Positions 14,302-20,505 of a DNA stretch of 24,374 bases are shown here, one piece after another. The DNA lies in NCBI GenBank assembly GCA_937930135.1, contig CALGVO010000154.1:1-24374 (forward strand), written 5' to 3'. The position numbers were made by a program, and so were the translations under genes. The notes beneath the pieces were generated by a model, which worked only from the letters and a program-made list of their open reading frames with translations, had not been told where the DNA came from and did not search any database. The stretch's first letter is position 1; the number at the start of each line of letters is the position of its first letter. Origin of the DNA: an uncultured Synechococcus sp. GTDB taxonomy: Bacteria; Cyanobacteriota; Cyanobacteriia; PCC-6307; Cyanobiaceae.

Positions 14302-14667
14302 ATGCTCGATGGATCCGGCACCTGGCGCTGTCTCCACCAGTGCGGAGCGTGCTGCCGTCTCGCGCCGGAGGAGCGGCCGGAGGCCCTGGAGGCTCTCGAT
14401 GACGCCCAGCGTCAGCTCTACCTGGAGATGGCCGGTCCCGATGGCTGGTGCCGGCACTACGACAGCGGTGGACGTCGCTGTCGGATTTATGAGGATCGCC
14501 CGGACTTCTGTCGCGTCAGCAACCTCGCCGATCTCTTTGCGGTGGAGGCGAGCGACGCGGAGACGTTTGCGATCGCCTGTTGCCGCCAGCAGATCCGTTC
14601 GGTTTATGGCGGCCGGAGCCTGGAACTGCGTAAGTTCAACCGAGCGTTGCGAGCAGGCGATGAGTGA
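14302..14667 (+). CDS. YkgJ-type Cys-cluster protein (zinc/iron-chelating family)
   Basis: 121 residues from ATG 14302. The N-terminal cluster CLHQCGACCRL, followed by WCRHYD, CRIYEDRPDFCR and ACCRQQI, fits the YkgJ / UPF0153 family, whose Cys residues are thought to bind zinc or an iron-sulfur cluster; the function is unknown. The family often starts a few residues before the first Cys, consistent with ATG 14302. TTG 14284 would add six residues and cannot be excluded. The 3' end overlaps the first UPF0016 gene by 8 nt, so the three genes 14302-15337 probably form one transcript. This hints at a metal-related role together with the putative Mn transporters, which is inference only. Confidence 0.85.
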   Translation: MLDGSGTWRCLHQCGACCRLAPEERPEALEALDDAQRQLYLEMAGPDGWCRHYDSGGRRCRIYEDRPDFCRVSNLADLFAVEASDAETFAIACCRQQIRSVYGGRSLELRKFNRALRAGDE

Positions 14668-15004
14668 TCACCCCGTGTCCGCCGGCGACGAGGGGCTGTC
14701 GCTGAGCTTCACCGCTGTGATGCTCAGCACCTTCACCACCGTCTTTCTGGCGGAACTGGGTGACAAGACCCAGCTCGCCACCCTGTTGCTGTCGGCCCAG
14801 TCCGGGCAGCCCTGGCTCGTGTTCATCGGAGCGGCTCTCGCCCTGATCAGTTCCAGTCTGGTGGGGGTGCTGGTGGGCCAGTGGCTCTCGCGCATCCTGC
14901 CGCCGGAGCGGCTTGAGCAGATGGCCGGTCTGTTGATGGTGGGTCTCGGTCTATGGCTGGGCGTGCAGGCGGTGCAATCGTTGCTGCTGGCGGAGGGACT
15001 CTGA
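14660..15004 (+). CDS. Half-size UPF0016/GDT1 transporter, subunit 1
   Basis: A 114-residue protein with three hydrophobic segments and one copy of the family motif, FLAELGDKTQLAT (ExGDK-T/S). Full-length members of UPF0016 (yeast Gdt1, human TMEM165, Synechocystis Mnx, plant PAM71) carry two such repeats in about 200 residues and move Mn2+ or Ca2+ against H+. Here each repeat is a separate gene, and this one is immediately followed by a partner, so the working unit is probably a heterodimer. The loop between helices 2 and 3 carries two Arg (SRILPPER), suggesting N-terminus in the cytoplasm. The ATG lies inside the end of the YkgJ-like gene. Confidence 0.88.
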   Translation: MSDHPVSAGDEGLSLSFTAVMLSTFTTVFLAELGDKTQLATLLLSAQSGQPWLVFIGAALALISSSLVGVLVGQWLSRILPPERLEQMAGLLMVGLGLWLGVQAVQSLLLAEGL

Positions 15005-15010
15005 ATCGCC

Positions 15011-15337
15011 ATGGACATCACCCTGCTTCTCTCCACTTTCGTCACCGTGTTTCTGGCGGAGCTGGGCGACAAGACCCAGCTGGCCACCGTGGCGATCAGC
15101 GGCACCTCGAATCGCCCCGTTGCCGTCTTCATCGGCTCCGCCAGCGCCCTGGTGCTCGCCAGCCTGATCGGTGCGATCGCCGGCGGCTCGATGGCCAGTG
15201 TGATCCCGGCCGATCTGCTGCAATTGCTTGCTTCGATCGGTTTTCTGGTGATCGGCCTGCGGTTGCTCTGGCCCCTGTTGCAGAACGCCACCAGTACGGC
15301 CGCCCTGAGCGATGACGAGGCGTCCCCTAAAGTCTGA
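15011..15337 (+). CDS. Half-size UPF0016/GDT1 transporter, subunit 2
   Basis: A 108-residue protein with three hydrophobic segments and the motif FLAELGDKTQLATVAIS. It is a clear paralogue of the preceding gene, starting 6 nt after it. It lacks positive charges in the loop between helices 2 and 3 but has Arg in the loop after helix 1 (SNRP), so by the positive-inside rule its topology would be opposite to that of subunit 1. This would let the two halves form the antiparallel pseudo-symmetric pore of the full-length proteins. Substrate most likely Mn2+ and/or Ca2+, by family. An acidic polar tail (SDDEAS) ends the protein. Confidence 0.88.
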   Translation: MDITLLLSTFVTVFLAELGDKTQLATVAISGTSNRPVAVFIGSASALVLASLIGAIAGGSMASVIPADLLQLLASIGFLVIGLRLLWPLLQNATSTAALSDDEASPKV

Positions 15338-15391
15338 GTTCACCAGGATGGCGCTGCATCGTCTCCGGACACGTCCCGGGTGATCGTTCCC

Positions 15392-15408
15392 CCGGCCCTG
15401 AAGGCCGG
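15392..15408. repeat. Hairpin before the RNase II/R-like gene
   Basis: CCGGCC (15392-15397) and GGCCGG (15403-15408) form a perfect 6-bp stem with the loop CTGAA, 17 nt before the ATG at 15426. There is no T-run after it. It may be a leader structure or a weak 3' end for the UPF0016 pair. Confidence 0.35.
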
Positions 15409-15425
15409 TAAGCCCACGTTCCACG

Positions 15426-17672
15426 ATGAAATTCACGGTCGCTGACCTGCTCGACCAGCTCCCAGCCGAGGGATCCATCGACACCGGCTCCCTGGAGAAG
15501 ATCTTCCGCCTGAGCAACCGCTCCGAGAAAGACTGTCTCCAACTCGCTATCACCGGCCTGGAAAAGATCGGTGTGATCAGCCGCGACGGCGACGCTGCTG
15601 TGCAGCGTTCGGAGGATGAGGGGTTGATCGTGGCCCGTCTGCGCTGCAGCAGCAAAGGCTTCTGTTTTGCCATCCGTGAAGACGGTGGCGAAGACATTTA
15701 CATCCGTGATCACCAGCTCAACCACGCCTGGAATGGCGACCGGGTGCTGGTGCGGATCACACGGGAGGGAGGGCGACGTCGCTCACCCGAGGGTGGGGTG
15801 CAGTGCATCCTCGAGCGCCAGACCACCAGCCTGTTGGCCCATCTCGATCAGCAGGACGATCGCTTCGTGGCGCTCCCTCTCGATGACCGCCTGCTGGCCA
15901 CGATCGAACTGCCGGAGGGCACAGAGGAGACCTCGGCGCTGGTGGAGATCAAGGTCGACCGCTACCCCGTGGCCCAGTTCCCCGCCCGCGGCCATGTCGC
16001 GCGCCCCCTGCCTCTCGATGCCGGTCCGGCCGGCGATCGCGACCTGCTGCTCACCAAGGCGAATCTGCATGAGCGACCCGAGGCCCCGCGCAGCAGCCTC
16101 AAGGCCCCCAATGCCAAGAAGCGCCACGACCTCACCGCCCAGCCGGCGCTGCTGTTGCGCAGCTGGCGTGCGGAACTGGCACCGGAGCTGCCCGCTGTGC
16201 ACGTGGAGCCCCATGACGGCGGGACCCGGCTCTGGATTCACAGTCCCACCCTGGCCGAACGGCTCAGCCCAGGCAATGCCCTGGATCTCTGGCTGCGCGA
16301 TCAGGCTGAAGCGATCTGCCTGGGTGATGTGTGGCAGCCCCTGCTGACCAGGGCGCTGATCGACGCTTCCCGTTTTTCGGTGGGTGAGGCCCAGGATGCG
16401 ATCAGTGTGCGCCTCGATTGCTCCGCCGATGGTGAGCTGCGCGACTGGGCGTTCTGCCTCAGCCGCATCCAACCTGTTGCCAGCGTCTCTGCCGAGGCGC
16501 TTCAGGCCCTGGCCGCCCGCAAGCCGAAGGCGCGCACGGTGCCTGCGGTGCTCAAACCGATCAAGGATCAGATCGGTCAGCTGGAGACGCTCCTGTTCTG
16601 CGCCCGTTCTCTCCATTCGGATGCCCTCCGCCGTGGTGGCATCGAGTTGGATCTGCCCGCCCCCGAGCTCGAGAGCCTTGGGGATCTGCGCGCTGCCTGG
16701 CCCGACCCCGGTCGCCATGCCTGGCTGCCCCCCTTCAATCCGGAGGATCCCCAGGCGATTCTCTCCCTGCTGCTTGAGGCCGCCGCACGGGCTTGGGCCC
16801 TGCATCGTCAGGACCTGAAGCTGCCTGCCCTGGAGCTGCGGGCCCCAGAGGCCGATGCTTCCAGTCTCAATGATGTAGCCAAAACTGCCGTCGCCCTGGA
16901 GCTGCCCTTGGAGCTCGATGACGAGGGCAGCCCCGCCGCCTCGGAGCTGGCGGAGGTCTTCCGCGACAGCCCTTTCCGGCGCGTGCTGGATCAGCAGTTG
17001 TGCCAGTCCCTCCCCGATCCGCTGTTCACGCTCGCCCGCGGCGAGGAGGTCGAGGAGGCCGACGCAGTGGAGACGGCCATCGCGCCCTGGTGTTGCCCCA
17101 CTCTGCAGGTGGCCGATCTGATCAACCAGCAGGTGATCGCCAGCCTTCTTCTCGATGGCAAAGATCGCCCCACCGTGCGTCACAAAGACAAGGTGCCCCT
17201 GGGGGTTCGTGGCGTCGGCGCTCGGATCGACTGGCCCTTGTTCACCCAGAGCCTGACCCAGAAGGTTCATGACTGCTTCAGCGATCGGCTGGTGCAGCGG
17301 CTCAATGCGCGTCGTCGTCAGGTGACGGATCTGCAGCGGGACGTGCTGGCGATGATGCAGGCCCGAAGCTGCGAGGCCCTGGTGGGCCAGGAGCACAGCG
17401 GCGTCATCAGCGGTGTGCAGAGCTACGGCTTTTTCGTGGAGATTCCGCCCTCGATGGTGGAGGGGCTCGTGCACGTGAGCTCCCTCAACGACGATTGGTA
17501 CGAGTACCGCTCACGTCAGAACCGCCTGGTCGGTCGCCGCCATCGGCGTCGCTTCCAACTGGGCGACACGGTGACGGTGCGGATCATCAAAGTCGACGTG
17601 CTGCGCAACCAGATTGATCTGGAGGTGGTGCCCGAATCCCTGCAGCCGCTCCCGGATGACGCCGCCGCCTGA
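15426..17672 (+). CDS. RNase II/R-like (RNB family) protein with altered active site
   Basis: 748 residues with the RNase R layout: N-terminal helical domain (1-60), cold-shock-like OB domain (about 66-112, GFCFAIREDGGEDIYIRDHQ), second OB domain, RNB region (about 235-640) and C-terminal S1 domain (about 650-735, GVISGVQSYGFFVEI and EGLVHVSSL). In active enzymes the RNB domain opens with a D-x5-D-x-D-D pattern that binds magnesium. In the aligned place here (DLTAQPALLLRSWRAELAPE, 235-254) there is no Asp between residues 236 and 263. The FTSPIRRYPDL block also appears replaced by a segment AIAPWCCPTLQVADLI. It may therefore bind RNA without degrading it. Upstream gap 88 nt; overlaps ubiX by 17 nt. 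Related cyanobacterial genes are annotated vacB, rnb or zam. Confidence 0.85.
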   Translation: MKFTVADLLDQLPAEGSIDTGSLEKIFRLSNRSEKDCLQLAITGLEKIGVISRDGDAAVQRSEDEGLIVARLRCSSKGFCFAIREDGGEDIYIRDHQLNHAWNGDRVLVRITREGGRRRSPEGGVQCILERQTTSLLAHLDQQDDRFVALPLDDRLLATIELPEGTEETSALVEIKVDRYPVAQFPARGHVARPLPLDAGPAGDRDLLLTKANLHERPEAPRSSLKAPNAKKRHDLTAQPALLLRSWRAELAPELPAVHVEPHDGGTRLWIHSPTLAERLSPGNALDLWLRDQAEAICLGDVWQPLLTRALIDASRFSVGEAQDAISVRLDCSADGELRDWAFCLSRIQPVASVSAEALQALAARKPKARTVPAVLKPIKDQIGQLETLLFCARSLHSDALRRGGIELDLPAPELESLGDLRAAWPDPGRHAWLPPFNPEDPQAILSLLLEAAARAWALHRQDLKLPALELRAPEADASSLNDVAKTAVALELPLELDDEGSPAASELAEVFRDSPFRRVLDQQLCQSLPDPLFTLARGEEVEEADAVETAIAPWCCPTLQVADLINQQVIASLLLDGKDRPTVRHKDKVPLGVRGVGARIDWPLFTQSLTQKVHDCFSDRLVQRLNARRRQVTDLQRDVLAMMQARSCEALVGQEHSGVISGVQSYGFFVEIPPSMVEGLVHVSSLNDDWYEYRSRQNRLVGRRHRRRFQLGDTVTVRIIKVDVLRNQIDLEVVPESLQPLPDDAAA

Positions 17673-18294
17673 ATCCCGCCGGGATCCCCCCTATGTGCTG
17701 GCGGTGACCGGGGCATCGGCCCAGCCGCTGGCCGAGCGATCCCTGCAACTGTTGTTGCGCAAGGGCCGCCAGGTGCACCTGATCCTCAGTCGCGGCGCCC
17801 ATGAGGTGTGGACTGCCGAAACCGGGGTGAGCATTCCCGTCGATCCGGAGCAGCAAAAGCGCTTCTGGCGTGAGCGTCTGGCCGTGGACACCGGCGCTCT
17901 CACCTGTCATCGCTGGAACAACCAGGCCGCGAGTATCGCCAGCGGCAGCGTGCGCACCCGGGGCATGGTGATCGTGCCCTGCAGCATGGGAACGGTGGGC
18001 CGGATCGCCGCCGGGATCGCCACCGATCTGGTGGAACGCTGCGCTGATGTGCATCTCAAGGAGGGGCGCCCCCTGGTGATCGCCCCACGCGAGATGCCCT
18101 GGAATCTCATCCACCTGCGCAATCTCACCACCCTGGCGGAGGCCGGGGCGAGGATTGCCCCGCCGATCCCGGCCTGGTACACCCAACCGAAGAGCCTCGA
18201 CGACATGGTGGATTTCCTGGTGGTGCGCCTGTTCGATGGGCTGGATGAGGATCTGGCGCCGCTGCAGCGCTGGGGCGACAGCGACGCGCGATGA
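17656..18294 (+). CDS. ubiX: Flavin prenyltransferase UbiX
   Basis: 212 residues. Joins a dimethylallyl group to FMN, making prenylated FMN, the cofactor of UbiD-type decarboxylases; in cyanobacteria this serves plastoquinone head-group synthesis. Visible: the N-terminal Rossmann-like VLAVTGAS, the RTRGMVIVPCSMGTVGRIA segment with the conserved PCSM, KEGRPLVIAPREMPWNLIHL with the conserved PRE, and PIPAWYTQP. The first loop reads TGASAQ where most members have (S/T)GASG, a local oddity. ATG 17656 lies in the end of the RNB-like gene and places the loop at the normal distance from the N-terminus; the frame continues further upstream inside that gene. The stop overlaps the next gene by 4 nt (ATGA). 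No ubiD in this window. Confidence 0.92.
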   Translation: MTPPPESRRDPPYVLAVTGASAQPLAERSLQLLLRKGRQVHLILSRGAHEVWTAETGVSIPVDPEQQKRFWRERLAVDTGALTCHRWNNQAASIASGSVRTRGMVIVPCSMGTVGRIAAGIATDLVERCADVHLKEGRPLVIAPREMPWNLIHLRNLTTLAEAGARIAPPIPAWYTQPKSLDDMVDFLVVRLFDGLDEDLAPLQRWGDSDAR

Positions 18295-18794
18295 CGGCAT
18301 TGCAACGGCTGTTGCTGAGCGCTGGCCTGGCGCCGCTGCTGCTCATGGCTTTGGTGGCTGGGCTCAACCTGCGCCGGAGCGTGTCGTTGCGGGTGCTGGT
18401 GTGGCGTTCCCCCGCACTCCCGGTGGGGGCCTGGATCGCCATCGCCACCGGGGGGGGATGCGCTCTGAGCTGTCTGGCGGGCCTGGCGTTGCAGCCGGGA
18501 ACAGCGCCGCTGCAGCGGCAGGTGCATCGCCGCCAGGAGGCCGATCGGCCCGAGGCTGGCTGGGCCGACATGCCTTGGCCGGGGCCCCAGCCGCAGGAGA
18601 ACCACCGCACCACGCCCTTTCCTGAGCGCGACCTGCGCGATCCCGCTCCCACCGTTGCCGTGCCTTACCGGGTGATTCAGCGCGGAACGGGGCGCGCCGC
18701 TGAGGCCACAGCTCCATCGCCTACCGCGACGTCCGCCAGCGCTGCACCGCCTGATCACGACGGCTGGTCCACTGTCGCCAGCGAAGACTGGTAA
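18291..18794 (+). CDS. Hypothetical two-helix membrane protein
   Basis: 167 residues, family not recognised. Two hydrophobic helices, about 7-27 (LLLSAGLAPLLLMALVAGLN) and 44-68 (LPVGAWIAIATGGGCALSCL), are joined by a short basic loop (RRSVSLRVLVWRS), which suggests both termini outside and the loop in the cytoplasm. A proline-rich polar tail of about 100 residues follows, with a well-formed block RDLRDPAPTVAVPYRVIQRG near 113-132 and an Ala/Ser/Thr-rich linker before an acidic end (WSTVASEDW). It overlaps ubiX by 4 nt, so coupled translation is likely. The helical hairpin plus tail resembles small thylakoid or envelope membrane proteins in organisation only. Confidence 0.75.
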   Translation: MTALQRLLLSAGLAPLLLMALVAGLNLRRSVSLRVLVWRSPALPVGAWIAIATGGGCALSCLAGLALQPGTAPLQRQVHRRQEADRPEAGWADMPWPGPQPQENHRTTPFPERDLRDPAPTVAVPYRVIQRGTGRAAEATAPSPTATSASAAPPDHDGWSTVASEDW

Positions 18795-18839
18795 GAGTCT
18801 CCGCGCACTGATTACAGTTCCGCCAGCGAAGAGCTTCCG

Positions 18840-19292
18840 GTGAGCGACACTCCAGCAGCGGCCACGCCTGATCCCGCGGAGAAGCCTGCGGCTGCGGCGA
18901 AACCGGCACCCCAGGCCAAGCCCAAGCCTCCGAAGCTGGAGGACAAGCCCTTCGATGCCTTCATCGCCGACAACTTTCTGCCCGGATTGCGCAAGGGCCT
19001 CGCCGACCATGGCCTCACCCCCACCAGCCTCGATCTGATTGAGGGGGAACGCCCCGTGGTGGGCGGTTCCTGTTGGATGGTGTGTGGTGAACTTCCCCCC
19101 GGCCGGCGCTTCTGGCTTTGCTTCAACGAGGCGGCGATTCAGTCGGGGAAGACGATCGCCCTGGCGGATCCCGGCACCGAACCGAGCCTGATCGAATCGT
19201 TTCTGATCGATGAGAAGCGCATCACCCTGCCTCTGCTGCTCTCGCGCCTGTTGCAGCGGCTCAATGGTCAGAAGTGGTTGGGAGGCAACTGA
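18840..19292 (+). CDS. DUF2996 family protein
   Basis: 150 residues from a GTG start at 18840. An Ala/Pro/Lys-rich N-terminal stretch of about 35 residues is followed by the DUF2996 domain: LEDKPFDAFIADNFLPGLRK, then CWMVCGELPPGRRFWLCFNE, PSLIESFLIDEKRITLPLL and the typical end LQRLNGQKWLGGN. The family is restricted to cyanobacteria and plastid-bearing organisms; no function is established to my knowledge. An AAGAG stretch lies about 8 nt before the start. It is 45 nt after the membrane protein gene and 68 nt before acsF, so it may share a transcript with either. Confidence 0.88.
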   Translation: MSDTPAAATPDPAEKPAAAAKPAPQAKPKPPKLEDKPFDAFIADNFLPGLRKGLADHGLTPTSLDLIEGERPVVGGSCWMVCGELPPGRRFWLCFNEAAIQSGKTIALADPGTEPSLIESFLIDEKRITLPLLLSRLLQRLNGQKWLGGN

Positions 19293-19360
19293 GCCGTTAC
19301 ACGGCCCAGCGACGTCAGGACGACGCCACCTACGATGGCGTTAACTGAAGATCAGATTCG

Positions 19361-20446
19361 ATGGTGCCTCCCACCGCTGTTACGGAAGCAGCGCCCTCAG
19401 CCGATTCCGCCGTCGCCATCAAGGATCCGGTCAAGGACACGATCCTCACGCCCCGGTTCTACACCACCGACTTCGAGGCCATGGCCGCCATGGATCTTCG
19501 CCCGAATGAGGCGGAGCTCGAGGCGATCTGTGAAGAGTTCCGCAAGGACTACAACCGTCACCATTTCGTCCGCAACGACGACTTTGATGGCGCCGCCGAC
19601 AAGCTGGATCCCGACACTCGCAAGGTGTTTGTGGAATTCCTGGAGCAGAGCTGCACCTCGGAATTCTCCGGATTTCTGCTCTACAAAGAGCTGAGCCGCC
19701 GGATCAAAACTCGGAACCCGCTGCTGGCTGAGTGCTTTGCCCACATGGCCCGGGATGAGGCCCGCCATGCCGGCTTCCTCAACAAAGCGATGAGCGATTT
19801 CGGGCTTCAGCTCGATCTCGGCTTTCTCACCGCCAACAAGAAATACACCTTCTTCAAGCCGAAATTCATCTTCTACGCCACCTATCTGTCTGAGAAGATC
19901 GGCTACTGGCGCTACATCACTATCTTCCGCCACCTCGAGCAGAATCCCGACAGCAAAATCTTCCCGATCTTCAATTTCTTCGAGAACTGGTGTCAGGACG
20001 AAAACCGTCACGGTGATTTCTTCGATGCCCTGATGAAGGCGCAGCCCGAGACCGTGCGTGGTTTCACCGCCCGTCTCTGGTGCCGCTTCTTCCTCCTCGC
20101 CGTGTTCGCCACCATGTATGTGCGCGATGTGGCCCGCAAGGAGTTCTACGAAGCCCTTGGCCTTGATGCCCGCACCTACGACCGCGTGGTGATCGACAAG
20201 ACCAATGAAACCTCAGCTCGGGTCTTCCCCGTGGTGCTCGACGTGAAGAACCCCCGCTTCTGGGATGGCCTGGAAGCCCTCGTGAGCAACAACGCTGCCC
20301 TCACGGCCGTGGATGAAAGCGCTGCACCCGCACCGCTGAAATTGCTGCGCAAGCTGCCCCACTGGATCGCCAATGGTGTGCAGATGGCGTCGCTGTTCCT
20401 GATGGCACCGGTGCGCAGTGAGGCCTATCAGCCGGCTGTGCGCTGA
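19361..20446 (+). CDS. acsF: Mg-protoporphyrin IX monomethyl ester oxidative cyclase (AcsF)
   Basis: 361 residues. The oxygen-dependent cyclase forms the fifth ring of chlorophyll, turning Mg-protoporphyrin IX monomethyl ester into divinyl protochlorophyllide with O2 and reducing power; it acts at the membrane with a small partner (Ycf54 in cyanobacteria, not in this window). Diiron ligands are visible: Glu101 in CTSEFSGFLLY, EARH (Glu133, His136) and ENRH (Glu214, His217). The stretches NKKYTFFKPKFIFYATYLSE and YWRYITIFRHLE are family hallmarks. Length is normal. ATG 19361 matches the usual variable N-terminus. The 68-nt gap upstream contains TTACAC and TACGAT, but at a spacing too long for a standard promoter. 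Confidence 0.97.
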   Translation: MVPPTAVTEAAPSADSAVAIKDPVKDTILTPRFYTTDFEAMAAMDLRPNEAELEAICEEFRKDYNRHHFVRNDDFDGAADKLDPDTRKVFVEFLEQSCTSEFSGFLLYKELSRRIKTRNPLLAECFAHMARDEARHAGFLNKAMSDFGLQLDLGFLTANKKYTFFKPKFIFYATYLSEKIGYWRYITIFRHLEQNPDSKIFPIFNFFENWCQDENRHGDFFDALMKAQPETVRGFTARLWCRFFLLAVFATMYVRDVARKEFYEALGLDARTYDRVVIDKTNETSARVFPVVLDVKNPRFWDGLEALVSNNAALTAVDESAAPAPLKLLRKLPHWIANGVQMASLFLMAPVRSEAYQPAVR

Positions 20447-20464
20447 TTCAGGCGGCTGTTCGCC

Positions 20465-20494
20465 GCGTCAGATGCCCATAATTAACGCTGACGC
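20465..20494. promoter_or_regulatory. Dyad and -10-like element upstream of tldD
   Basis: GCGTCAG (20465-20471) and CTGACGC (20488-20494) form a perfect 7-bp inverted repeat with a 16-nt spacer. The spacer holds CATAAT (20477-20482), one base from TATAAT. A second small hairpin, GCGGC/GCCGC (20452-20466), follows the acsF stop without a T-run. Together they suggest a separately controlled tldD transcript. Confidence 0.4.
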
Positions 20495-20505
20495 AGACGA
20501 GGGGC

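Larger units (their letters stand above)
1677..16040. repeat. HIP1 octamers (GCGATCGC), ten copies
   Basis: Exact copies start at 1677, 3283, 4892, 5655, 5940, 7856, 10487, 14569, 15173 and 16033. About 0.4 would be expected by chance in a random sequence of this length with even composition (more in GC-rich DNA). HIP1 is the highly iterated palindrome of many cyanobacterial genomes, often linked to a DNA methylation site. All but the first lie within genes. I scanned by eye, so one or two may be missed. Confidence 0.8.

Noticed and set aside
15783..17474. 563-codon minus-strand ORF opposite the RNB-like gene
   Set aside because: The plus-strand frame has clear OB and S1 domains; the antisense frame has none.
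19297..19336. TTACAC and TACGAT as an acsF promoter
   Set aside because: The spacing is 28 bp, too long for a standard promoter.
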